15,716 nt of DNA. Source: an uncultured Bacteroidota bacterium (GTDB lineage Bacteria; Bacteroidota; Bacteroidia; Flavobacteriales; Flavobacteriaceae). The translations under genes and the position numbers were made by a program. The number at the start of each line of letters is the position of its first letter. Positions within the stretch are counted from its first letter, which is position 1. Below the pieces are notes generated by a model that saw only the letters and a program-made list of their open reading frames with translations, searched no databases and was not told the origin of the DNA. The stretch is from contig CAIRNC010000509.1 in assembly GCA_903879875.1 (NCBI GenBank), forward strand, positions 1 to 15,716, written 5' to 3'. Positions 1-6,791 of the stretch are shown here, piece after piece.

Positions 1-110
1 GTTGGGGCCAAGACGAAGCCTAGGAGACATCCGGTGAGGAGAAATCCCCCTCGGGTTATAGCTATTTTCCACGGAATGCCGTCCGCTACTTCAAGGCGAA
101 ACCCCATTTC
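1..110. other. GC-rich segment of unknown origin at the window edge
   Basis: About 60 of these 110 bases are G or C, while the rest of the window is strongly AT-rich. The segment joins directly onto ABC-transporter coding sequence at about 108-113. In the transporter frame there is a stop at 59-61, and the residues encoded between it and the join do not resemble the normal Q-loop region. The 8-base word TTCAAGGC occurs at 90-97 and again at 108-115, at the join. Both strands have a frame open through most of the segment, but I recognise no product. It could be an assembly or library chimera at a contig end, or a genuine recombination that truncated the transporter gene. Confidence 0.5.
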
Positions 111-112
111 AA

Positions 113-508
113 GGCACAATTTTGGAAAATATTACATTTAATAATGCCGATGTAAGCTACGAAGATTTGAGATGGGCAATTGATGCGGTTCAACTTACAT
201 CCTACATCAAAAGCCTTCCAGAAGGATTAGACACAAAAATATATCCTGAAGGTCATCAGATTTCATCATCAAATGCCCAAAAAATAATATTGGCTCGAAG
301 CATTGTAAACAAGCCTAAAATATTATTCTTAGAAAATCCTACGGATAAAATGGATGAAGATTGCACCAATGATATTATTGATTTTATTACATCAAAAAAC
401 AATCCTTGGACGGTAATTGTATCTTCTAAAAACGACTATTGGAAGCAAAAATGCACCCGAAAAATCATTATGAAAAAAGGTTCTATTTCTCACGATTCAA
501 ATAATTAA
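113..508 (+). CDS. C-terminal end of an ABC exporter ATPase domain, 5' truncated, degenerate motifs
   Basis: Only the last ~130 residues of an ABC exporter nucleotide-binding domain are present. Recognisable sequence begins with GTILENI at 113, the segment that usually follows the Q-loop. The TTG at 122 is merely the first possible start, not a real one, and Walker A is absent. Numbering from that TTG, the signature motif reads ISSSN (47-51) instead of LSGGQ. Walker B reads ILFLEN (67-72), so the Walker B Asp is Glu and the catalytic Glu is Asn. The H-loop His is replaced by Lys or Ser (about 101-103). The helix after the signature (KIILARSI) and the D-loop Asp (D78) are retained. The HlyD and TolC genes follow after 4 bases, so this is the inner-membrane component of a tripartite exporter. 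The ATPase site built by this part looks inactive. The substrate is unknown. Confidence 0.75.
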   Translation, partial: GTILENITFNNADVSYEDLRWAIDAVQLTSYIKSLPEGLDTKIYPEGHQISSSNAQKIILARSIVNKPKILFLENPTDKMDEDCTNDIIDFITSKNNPWTVIVSSKNDYWKQKCTRKIIMKKGSISHDSNN

Positions 509-512
509 TGGT

Positions 513-1862
513 ATGCTAAACATTTCAAATAATAATCATTCGCCCCTCATTTTGAATGACAAATTCAAAACCATAAAAAATTTAAGCAACCGTCCGCATT
601 ACAAAATTTTAAATCGAATTATTACAATTGTATCAATAATTGGACTAATTGTGCTTTTTTTGCCTTGGACACAAAACGTTTCTGGTTCAGGTAATGTCAC
701 GACTTTAAAACCTAATCAAAGACCACAAACAATACAAACATTAATTTCAGGAAGAATTGAAAAATGGTATGTACAAGAAGGGGATTTTGTAAAAAAAGGA
801 GATACTATCTTGTTTATTTCGGAAATCAAAGAGGATTATTTCGACCCGAATTTAGTTCAAAACACAAAAAATCAAGTGAATGCTAAAAAGAATGCTTTAA
901 CTTCTTATGGTGGAAAAATCAATTCATTGGAAACCCAAATTCAAGCTATAAACAGTGAGAAACTACTTAAAATAGAGCAAGCCAAAAACAAAATCAAGCA
1001 AGCCGTTTTAAAAATAAAAAGTGACAGTATTGATTTGGAAGCCGTTAAAACTCAAATAAAAATTGCAAAAACACAATTTAACAGGGCTACCCTTTTAAAT
1101 AAAGAAGGGCTGAAACCATTGTCAGATGTAGAAGAGAAAAGATTAAAACTGCAAGAAATGGAGGCGAAAATCATTACTCAAGAAAATAAACTGCACACAA
1201 GTAAAAATGAATTTATCAATTCTAAAGTGGAGAGCAACAGAATTTTAGCTGAATATTCCGAAAAAACATCTAAAGCACGAAGCGATCAGTTTACTGCCAA
1301 AAGCAATCAGTTTGATGCCGAAGCTCAGGTTAATAAATTAGAAAATCAATATGCCAATTACAGCATTAGAAATGGCATGTATTATATAAAAGCTCCACAA
1401 AACGGATATGTAAATAAAGCTTTGCTTTCTGGTTTGGGCGAAAACATAAAAGAGGGAACTGCCGTGGTTAGCATAATGCCAGCAGACTATGATGTGGCGG
1501 TAGAAACTTATATTGACCCAATCGATTTGCCTTTAATACAAAAAAACGAAAAAGTTAGAGTTTGGTTCGACGGTTGGCCTACAATTGTATTTTCGGGATG
1601 GCCCAATATGTCTTATGGTACCTTCGGTGGAAGAGTGGTAGCGATTGAAACCTTTATTAGTGATAACGGCAAATATCGAATATTAATTGCTCCTGACCCT
1701 AGCGAACACAAATGGCCAAAACAACTCAGTATTGGCTCTGGGGTTCAAACATTGGCATTATTAGACAACGTGCCAATTTGGTTTGAAATTTGGAGAACGC
1801 TAAATGGTTTTCCACCCAATTTTTACAAGTCGAAAAACAATAAAACTAAAGAGAAAAAATAA
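513..1862 (+). CDS. HlyD-family periplasmic adaptor (membrane fusion) protein
   Basis: A 449-residue adaptor linking an inner-membrane ABC exporter to an outer-membrane channel. It has a short cytoplasmic N-terminus, one membrane helix at about 34-51, and a first lipoyl half at about 68-104 (GRIEKWYVQEGDFVKKGDTI). A long Lys/Glu/Gln-rich coiled-coil hairpin spans about 110-285, the second lipoyl half with APQNGYV is at about 290-327, and a beta-barrel domain follows to about 420. The order is that of HlyD/EmrA-type adaptors. The ATG lies 4 bases after the transporter stop, and the stop overlaps the next start as TAATG, so the three genes are translationally coupled. The C-terminal tail is basic (Lys-rich). 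The exported substrate cannot be told from the sequence; toxins, peptides and bacteriocins are typical of the family. Confidence 0.9.
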   Translation: MLNISNNNHSPLILNDKFKTIKNLSNRPHYKILNRIITIVSIIGLIVLFLPWTQNVSGSGNVTTLKPNQRPQTIQTLISGRIEKWYVQEGDFVKKGDTILFISEIKEDYFDPNLVQNTKNQVNAKKNALTSYGGKINSLETQIQAINSEKLLKIEQAKNKIKQAVLKIKSDSIDLEAVKTQIKIAKTQFNRATLLNKEGLKPLSDVEEKRLKLQEMEAKIITQENKLHTSKNEFINSKVESNRILAEYSEKTSKARSDQFTAKSNQFDAEAQVNKLENQYANYSIRNGMYYIKAPQNGYVNKALLSGLGENIKEGTAVVSIMPADYDVAVETYIDPIDLPLIQKNEKVRVWFDGWPTIVFSGWPNMSYGTFGGRVVAIETFISDNGKYRILIAPDPSEHKWPKQLSIGSGVQTLALLDNVPIWFEIWRTLNGFPPNFYKSKNNKTKEKK

Positions 1863-3250
1863 TGAACAAGCTTATCCTTTTTCTACTATTTACTTGGTTT
1901 TCAGGTTTTGCCCAAAAAGAAGCAACTAATGAAATGTCGTATAATGAATTTCTTGGTTTTGTAAAAAAATACCATCCTTTGGTAAAAAGTGCTAATTTAA
2001 GAAACAGCGAAGCGCAAGCCAATTTAATGCAAGCTCGTGGTGGTTTTGACCCAAAAATAGAAGTGGATTATAGTAAAAAACAATTCAAAGACAAAGAATA
2101 TTATTCCATTTTAAATAGCAGTTTCAAAATTCCAACTTGGTATGGAATTGACCTTAAAGCCAGTTTTGATAATGCCGATGGCATTTACCTCAACCCGCAA
2201 AACACCTTGCCAAATCAAGGATTATACGCATTGGGCATAAACGTTCCGTTGGGACAAGGTTTGATAATTAATCAACGAATGGCTGACTTGCGAAAAGCAA
2301 AAATTCAAATGCAATGGAGTGAATCAGAAAGAAAACTTCAAGCCATTTTAGTGCTCCACGATGCATCTGTAGCCTATTTTAATTGGAAAAAAAATTACGA
2401 AGAATTTCAACTGTATCAAAATTATCTTGTTAATGCAAAAACGCGTTTCAAGGCAATACAAACATTAATCCAACAAGGAGACAAGCCAGCTATAGATAGT
2501 ATTGAAGCCGGAATTGTAGTTAATAATAGATTGTTGAGTTTGGAAGATTCCACTTTAAAACTAACCAAATCCAAATTAGAATTGTCTAATTTTTTGTGGT
2601 TAGAAAACAACATTCCGTTAGAGCTTTCAGATGCAATGGTACCGGTATCAAAACTAGAATTATCTATTCAAGAGACTTTAAAAACCAACGAATTGTTGCA
2701 ACAAGAATTTACAATTGATACACATCCAAAAATTAATGCGCTACAAAACAAAATTGCCATTTTAGAAATCGATAGAAAATTAAAGTCAAATCTAATTTTG
2801 CCAAAAATTGACATCGGCTATTCCTATTTATCGGAGAAAAGTGCCTTAGACAGCTCTCGTTTTCAAGATTATAAGATAGGCCTTAATTTTTATTTTCCAT
2901 TATTTTTAAGGAAAGAACGTGGCGGATTAAACCTTGCAAAATACAAAGTGCAAGATGCTAAATGGACTTTGGATATTGAAAAAGTACAGCTTTCAAACAA
3001 AATTATCTCACAAAAAACAGAAATACAGTCGTTAAAAAATCAAATAAAAATCACAATCGATTTGGTGAAAGCCAACGAAACTATGTTGCAATCGGAGGAA
3101 CGTCTGTTTTTTTTAGGAGAAAGTGCATTATTTATTATAAACACCAGAGAAAATAATTTAGTTAGTGCTCAATTGGCAAGAATTGCTATAGAAAATCGCT
3201 TCTATATGTCAAATTCAGAGTTGTTTAAAATTATAGCAAATCCGGATTAA
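1862..3250 (+). CDS. TolC-family outer-membrane efflux protein
   Basis: A 462-residue outer-membrane channel subunit. Residues 1-17 form a signal peptide (LILFLLFTWFSGFA, cleavage before QK). The mature protein consists of long amphipathic helices with the duplicated TolC layout: first repeat about 30-230, second about 280-450. The late segment on helix spacing and Asn/Gln-rich coils (INTRENNLVSAQLARIAIENRFYMS) is typical of the family. The start codon overlaps the stop of the HlyD gene, so it completes the ABC/adaptor/channel set. Length is normal for the family. No terminator is visible before the next gene, so some readthrough into map is possible. Confidence 0.9.
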   Translation: MNKLILFLLFTWFSGFAQKEATNEMSYNEFLGFVKKYHPLVKSANLRNSEAQANLMQARGGFDPKIEVDYSKKQFKDKEYYSILNSSFKIPTWYGIDLKASFDNADGIYLNPQNTLPNQGLYALGINVPLGQGLIINQRMADLRKAKIQMQWSESERKLQAILVLHDASVAYFNWKKNYEEFQLYQNYLVNAKTRFKAIQTLIQQGDKPAIDSIEAGIVVNNRLLSLEDSTLKLTKSKLELSNFLWLENNIPLELSDAMVPVSKLELSIQETLKTNELLQQEFTIDTHPKINALQNKIAILEIDRKLKSNLILPKIDIGYSYLSEKSALDSSRFQDYKIGLNFYFPLFLRKERGGLNLAKYKVQDAKWTLDIEKVQLSNKIISQKTEIQSLKNQIKITIDLVKANETMLQSEERLFFLGESALFIINTRENNLVSAQLARIAIENRFYMSNSELFKIIANPD

Positions 3251-3255
3251 TATTG

Positions 3256-3263
3256 TAAATTTG
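3256..3263 (+). promoter_or_regulatory. Bacteroidota -7 element upstream of map
   Basis: TAAATTTG matches the consensus TAnnTTTG exactly and lies 20 bases before the map start codon. No TTG is seen 17-23 bases upstream, so only the -7 half is supported. It would let map be transcribed separately from the exporter operon. Confidence 0.5.
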
Positions 3264-3282
3264 CGCACTCAAAAAAAGTAAA

Positions 3283-4095
3283 ATGATTATCCAGAAAACC
3301 CGAGAAGAAATTGAATTAATGCGCGAAAGTGCTTTGATTGTTTCCAAAACTTTAGGCATGATTGCCAAAGAAATAAAACCAGGTGTAACCACTTTATTCT
3401 TAGACAAGCTAGCCGAAGAATTTATCAGAGATCATGGCGCAGTACCAAGTTTTCTTGGACTATATGGCTTTCCCAATTCGCTTTGTATGAGTCCAAATGC
3501 GCAAGTGGTACATGGAATTCCAAACAACAAACCTTTAGAAAGTGGCGATGTTATTTCTGTAGATTGTGGCGCGTATAAAAATGGTTTTCATGGTGATCAT
3601 GCCTATTCTTTTGAAATTGGCGAAGTAGCTCCAGAAACCAAAAAATTATTGCAAGTGACTAAAGAATCACTTTATGTCGGTATTCGTGAATTCAAAGCTG
3701 GGAATCGTGTTGAAGATGTTGGAAATGCCATTCAAAAATATACAGAAGCGCACGGTTATGGCGTAGTTCGAGAATTAGTTGGACATGGCGTTGGAAAAGT
3801 GATGCACGAAGATCCAGAAATGCCTAATTATGGAAAACGGGGTAGAGGCAAACTTTTTGTAGAAGGAATGGTTGTCGCTATCGAACCCATGATCAATATG
3901 GGGTCCCGAAATATAAAACAACTCAAAGACGGTTGGACGATACTGACTGCTGACGGAAAACCAAGTGCACATTTTGAACACGACGTCGCTTTGATTGATG
4001 GAAAACCCGAAATATTATCCACATTTGCATACATTTATGAAGCACTCGGGATTGTGAGTAATGAGGAAGATGAATTTAGAAAAGTGCCGTTATAA
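3283..4095 (+). CDS. map: Type I methionine aminopeptidase
   Basis: A cytosolic metalloprotease that removes the initiator Met from new proteins. The 270-residue protein has the pita-bread fold with every expected residue. H78 is in VVHGIPN. The metal ligands are D94 (SVDCG), D105 (GDHAYSF), H168 (GHGVG), E201 (EPMIN) and E232 (HFEHD). The substitution DHAYSF for the more common DTARTF near D105 leaves the ligand in place. Length and start agree with the bacterial type I family, without the zinc-finger extension. The stop codon (4093-4095) overlaps the left copy of the AAATC direct repeat flanking the downstream putative mobile element. Confidence 0.97.
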   Translation: MIIQKTREEIELMRESALIVSKTLGMIAKEIKPGVTTLFLDKLAEEFIRDHGAVPSFLGLYGFPNSLCMSPNAQVVHGIPNNKPLESGDVISVDCGAYKNGFHGDHAYSFEIGEVAPETKKLLQVTKESLYVGIREFKAGNRVEDVGNAIQKYTEAHGYGVVRELVGHGVGKVMHEDPEMPNYGKRGRGKLFVEGMVVAIEPMINMGSRNIKQLKDGWTILTADGKPSAHFEHDVALIDGKPEILSTFAYIYEALGIVSNEEDEFRKVPL

Positions 4096-4098
4096 ATC

Positions 4099-4128
4099 TA
4101 AACACCGATTTCACAGATTTTCACAGAT
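4099..4128 (+). repeat. Left inverted repeat of the GxxExxY element
   Basis: The 30 bases are the reverse complement of 4562-4591 with one mismatch (C at 4106). Internally the repeat contains two near-tandem copies of TTCACAGAT. It starts 4 bases after the map stop codon. Confidence 0.85.
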
Positions 4129-4182
4129 AAATGAAAATAATGAAATTGGACTTTTTGAGTATTTACAATAAACGAGTAAATT

Positions 4183-4557
4183 ATGGAAGAATTTTATCTA
4201 AAAGAAGAAACATACAAGATCATTGGTGTTTGTATGGAAGTTCATAAAATTTTAGGGAAAGGCCATAGTGAAATTATTTATGGAGACGCATTAGAATATG
4301 AATTTAGAAAAAATGAAATTCCATTTGAAAGGGAAAAAAAATTCAACATTACATATAAAGATGTTATACTACCCCATCACTATTTTTCAGACTTTATAGT
4401 TTTTGATGAAATAATTTTGGAAATAAAAGCCATTCAAGCACTTTCAAGTAGCGAAATAAAACAAACTCTTAATTATCTTGCTGCATCAAAAAATAAAATA
4501 GGTTTACTAATAAATTTTGGAGAAGATAGCCTGAAGTACAAACGAATTATATTATAA
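4183..4557 (+). CDS. GxxExxY family protein (PDDEXK_3-like nuclease fold)
   Basis: A 124-residue soluble protein with the family-defining motif G27-HS-E30-II-Y33 in GKGHSEIIY. The region D70...E80-I-K82 (DFIVFDEIILEIKA) fits a PD-(D/E)xK nuclease core, followed by a helix with Q94 (KQTLNYLAA) and a C-terminal strand (IGLLINFGED). Length is normal for the family, whose function is not established; nuclease activity is inferred from the fold. The gene is more AT- and Lys-rich than its neighbours and sits alone between the two inverted repeats. I see no convincing promoter, although readthrough from map is possible. The ATG at 4183 is the first in frame and gives the family's usual N-terminus (helix leading into MEVHKILGKG). 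Confidence 0.88.
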   Translation: MEEFYLKEETYKIIGVCMEVHKILGKGHSEIIYGDALEYEFRKNEIPFEREKKFNITYKDVILPHHYFSDFIVFDEIILEIKAIQALSSSEIKQTLNYLAASKNKIGLLINFGEDSLKYKRIIL

Positions 4558-4561
4558 ATTA

Positions 4562-4591
4562 ATCTGTGAAAATCTGTGAAATCTGTGTTTA
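4562..4591 (-). repeat. Right inverted repeat of the GxxExxY element
   Basis: Reverse complement of the left repeat, 29 of 30 positions. Read forward it holds three consecutive copies of ATCTGTG spaced 9-10 bases apart. The GTG triplets in the second and third copies (4576 and 4585) are the only plausible early start codons for the methyltransferase downstream. The repeat therefore overlaps coding sequence. Confidence 0.85.
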
Positions 4592-5409
4592 AAATCATTC
4601 TCAATACCATTCCACGCCCAATCTTAATCAGATTGAGTATCGTTATTCGACCAATATTGGCTTTTTTGTTGAAAGGGGAAAAATTTACTGACCCAATCGA
4701 CGGAAAAAGCTTTCGAATGTTTTTGCCTTATGGTTACGGAACACAACGCAACAACGTGCTTTCACCAAGTACCCTTTCGCTTGAAAGACACCGGTTGCTT
4801 TGGTTGTATTTACAAAACGAAACTGATTTTTTTCAATCGGAACTCGTTTCAGATGCTCCAGTTTCGAATTCTTGTAGAGTAAAATTAAGAGATGCTGAAA
4901 TAAATTCAGCATTAAAAGTATTGCATTTTGCTCCTGAACAAGAGTTTTATAAGCGTTTCCGAAAACAGCAAAATATCGAATATACCACTACTGATTTACT
5001 GTCGCCTCTTGCCGATGTGAAAGCGGATATTTGCAACCTTCCTTTTGAGGAAAATTCGTATGATATTATTTTTTGTAACCATGTTTTGGAGCACATTCCA
5101 GATGATACCAAAGCCATGCAAGAATTGTTCAGAGTACTGAAAAAAGGCGGAATGGCAATTTTGCAAATTCCACAAGACTTGTCAAGAGCCGTTACTTTTT
5201 CCGATGACACTATTGTTGACCAAAAAGAACGTGCTGCCATCTTTGGACAATATGATCATGTACGTATTTATGGTCGGGATTATTTTGATAAACTCAGAAG
5301 CATTGGTTTTACGGTTGTTGAAGAAGATTACACCAACAAAATCAGTCCCGATTTGGTCGAAAAATATTGTTTGGCAAAAGGAGAAATTATTCCTGTTTGT
5401 TTTAAATAA
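4576..5409 (+). CDS. Class I SAM-dependent methyltransferase with repeat-derived segments
   Basis: A 277-residue Methyltransf_11-type protein. The N-terminal region (about 1-87) has IPRPILIRLS and the block GKSFRMFLPYGYG...LSLERHRLLWLYL. The Rossmann core starts at VLHFAPEQ (115-122), continues with TTDLLSPLADVKADICNLPF and CNHVLEHIPDD, and ends with the strand MAILQIPQ. Motif I is HFAPEQ rather than a Gly-rich loop. The substrate is unknown; the family context suggests a small molecule or lipid, but that is a guess. Two oddities stand out. The start codon (GTG 4576, or GTG 4585) lies inside the right inverted repeat of the upstream element. Residues about 88-113 are an extra stretch encoded by a palindromic repeat, placed just before the cofactor-binding core. 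The frame stays open throughout, so the gene may still work. Confidence 0.8.
   Translation: MKSVFKIILNTIPRPILIRLSIVIRPILAFLLKGEKFTDPIDGKSFRMFLPYGYGTQRNNVLSPSTLSLERHRLLWLYLQNETDFFQSELVSDAPVSNSCRVKLRDAEINSALKVLHFAPEQEFYKRFRKQQNIEYTTTDLLSPLADVKADICNLPFEENSYDIIFCNHVLEHIPDDTKAMQELFRVLKKGGMAILQIPQDLSRAVTFSDDTIVDQKERAAIFGQYDHVRIYGRDYFDKLRSIGFTVVEEDYTNKISPDLVEKYCLAKGEIIPVCFK
4837..4912 (+). repeat. Palindromic repeat inserted in frame in the methyltransferase
   Basis: A stretch of roughly 76 bases ends in a perfect stem: ATGCTGAA (4892-4899), a 5-base loop, then TTCAGCAT (4905-4912). AGATGCT also occurs at 4851-4857 and 4890-4896. In the gene frame it encodes about 26 residues (SELVSDAPVSN...DAEINSAL) that interrupt the expected path from the LWLYL helix to the VLHFAPEQ core. 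Read on the minus strand it gives MLNLFQHL and LEHLKRV, strings I associate from memory with repeat-derived short open frames. The outer boundaries are estimated from where the family-like sequence stops and resumes. Confidence 0.6.
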
Positions 5410-5419
5410 AAAACCAAAC

Positions 5420-5451
5420 TTTGTAAACTATATACTATTTTGTTATCTTTA
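5420..5451 (+). promoter_or_regulatory. Promoter of the T9SS plug protein gene
   Basis: TTTG at 5420-5423, a 20-base spacer, then TATCTTTA at 5444-5451, which matches TAnnTTTG at all but the last base. Transcription would begin about 20 bases before the ATG at 5474, between the methyltransferase stop and the plug gene. Confidence 0.55.
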
Positions 5452-5473
5452 CATTTCGTTAATCCTTAAGTAT

Positions 5474-6721
5474 ATGTTGAAATTTAATTCTTACTTCATA
5501 CTCTCATTTTTATTTGTAACATCTCTTTTTGGACAAGAAAAAGAAATTGTTCCTCCATTTAATATAAAAACGGTTACGTTTGTTCAAAATGACCAAAATG
5601 CTATTCCTCTTTTTGGTTTAGACGATTCATTTCAATTGCAGTTTGATGACTTGTTTGGAGATGAGTCCAATTATTATTATCAAATTGTGCATTGCGACTA
5701 TGATTGGAAACCCTCACAATTATCAAGAAATGAATATTTACAAGGTTTCGATGACCAACGAATTCAAGAATACACCAATTCTTTTAATACTTTACAACTC
5801 TATTCACATTACAGATTATCATTGCCAAACAAGTTTACAAAACTTATGGTAAGTGGAAATTATATGTTGAAAATTTTAAATGAAGCCCGAGAAGTTGTGT
5901 TTTCAAGGAAATTCATACTTTTTGAAAACCTAGTTGAAGTGCCCATACAAGTAAAACGCGCTAGAAACGTTAAAGATCTTAATTTTAAACAAAATCTTGA
6001 TTTTGCTATTAAATCGCAAACACTTTTATTTCAAAGCCCTATTCAAAACGTAAAAGTTTTGATTATGCAAAATGGACAGCTCAACAACGCCATTACCAAC
6101 GTCAAACCCATGTACACTATGGGGAATGATTTGATTTATAAATACGATGCCGAGACCCAGTTTTGGGGAGGAAATGAATTTATGTTTTTTGAAAACAAAA
6201 ACATTCGAGCCGCCAACAACAGTATTGCCTCCGTTGATTCAAAAGACATTTACAATTCTCATTTATATTTGAACTTAGCCAGAGCAAGCAAGCCTTACAC
6301 CTATTATCCAGACATTAACGGAAATTTTATTGTAAAAAACTTAAATGCTACAAACAATGAAATAGAATCTGATTATGCATGGGTTTACTTTAGCGTGTCT
6401 TCACCAACTTATTATGGAAAAAAAGACGTTTATGTAACTGGAATGTTCAACAATTATGCCTTGTCTCCAGAAAATAAAATGGATTATAATGAAGCAAAAG
6501 GTATTTATGAAAAAGCATTGAACATCAAACAAGGATTCACCAATTATCAATATACTATTGCAGATGCCAAAGGTGTAATTGACAATGAAAATGCATTTGA
6601 TGGTAATTTTTGGCAAACCGAAAACAACTATTTTATAATTGTTTATTACAGAGAAAATGGTCAACGTTACGATAGAGTTATCGGAAAAGGAGTTGCTACA
6701 TCTACTGAGATTACCAATTGA
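5474..6721 (+). CDS. Type IX secretion system plug protein (DUF5103)
   Basis: A 415-residue exported protein. In the T9SS of Bacteroidota, the Plug protein occludes the SprA outer-membrane translocon when PorV and cargo are absent. Evidence is the family-like sequence: the N-terminal PPFNIKTVTFVQNDQNAIPLFGLDDSFQLQFDDL, then YYYQIVHCDYDWKPSQLSRNEYLQGFDDQRI, and later DYAWVYFSVSSP, YVTGMFNNYAL and the closing NYFIIVYYRENGQRYDRVIG. The first 20 residues are a signal peptide (FILSFLFVTSLFGQ). The frame is open upstream to 5204, but that part overlaps the methyltransferase in another frame. The ATG at 5474 is chosen because it gives the signal peptide and follows a good promoter. No other T9SS genes are in the window, which is normal for these scattered systems. 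Confidence 0.88.
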   Translation: MLKFNSYFILSFLFVTSLFGQEKEIVPPFNIKTVTFVQNDQNAIPLFGLDDSFQLQFDDLFGDESNYYYQIVHCDYDWKPSQLSRNEYLQGFDDQRIQEYTNSFNTLQLYSHYRLSLPNKFTKLMVSGNYMLKILNEAREVVFSRKFILFENLVEVPIQVKRARNVKDLNFKQNLDFAIKSQTLLFQSPIQNVKVLIMQNGQLNNAITNVKPMYTMGNDLIYKYDAETQFWGGNEFMFFENKNIRAANNSIASVDSKDIYNSHLYLNLARASKPYTYYPDINGNFIVKNLNATNNEIESDYAWVYFSVSSPTYYGKKDVYVTGMFNNYALSPENKMDYNEAKGIYEKALNIKQGFTNYQYTIADAKGVIDNENAFDGNFWQTENNYFIIVYYRENGQRYDRVIGKGVATSTEITN

Positions 6722-6763
6722 TTAAATTTTGATTAAAAACAAACAACTACACACCTTTTTTTG

Positions 6764-6771
6764 TAATTTTG
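6764..6771 (+). promoter_or_regulatory. Bacteroidota -7 element upstream of apaG
   Basis: TAATTTTG is an exact TAnnTTTG match, 20 bases before the apaG ATG and after the plug gene stop. No TTG is found at the usual distance upstream. Confidence 0.5.
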
Positions 6772-6791
6772 ACTAATTAATTTCCCTAAAG

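Larger units (their letters stand above)
4099..4591 (+). mobile_element. Putative small mobile element: GxxExxY gene between 30-bp inverted repeats
   Basis: A 493-bp unit bounded by inverted repeats at 4099-4128 and 4562-4591 that match at 29 of 30 positions. A 5-bp direct repeat AAATC lies exactly outside each end (4094-4098 and 4592-4596), as expected for a target-site duplication. The only gene inside encodes a GxxExxY (PDDEXK_3-like) protein with nuclease-like residues; there is no recognisable transposase. The repeats and their flanks are seen directly, while mobility is inference. The match of such a short AT-rich flank could be chance. It might be a non-autonomous element moved in trans, or the nuclease-like protein might itself take part. 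Confidence 0.55.

Noticed and set aside
1..110. GC-rich start considered as a structured RNA gene
   Set aside because: Small hairpins can be drawn, but no known RNA family signature is recognisable and both strands keep a long open frame; no RNA call is supported.
4096..4130. Short tandem TTCACAGAT units considered as a CRISPR-like or DnaA-box array
   Set aside because: Only two or three units with no spacers, and not the DnaA-box sequence; they are better explained as the arms of the inverted repeat pair.
4685..4912. Minus-strand open frame beginning MLNLFQHL
   Set aside because: It lies wholly within the methyltransferase gene and its recognisable part is just the reverse reading of the palindromic repeat.
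5204..5473. N-terminal extension of the plug protein frame upstream of 5474
   Set aside because: It overlaps the end of the methyltransferase gene in another frame, lacks family similarity, and would bury the signal peptide that begins at ATG 5474.
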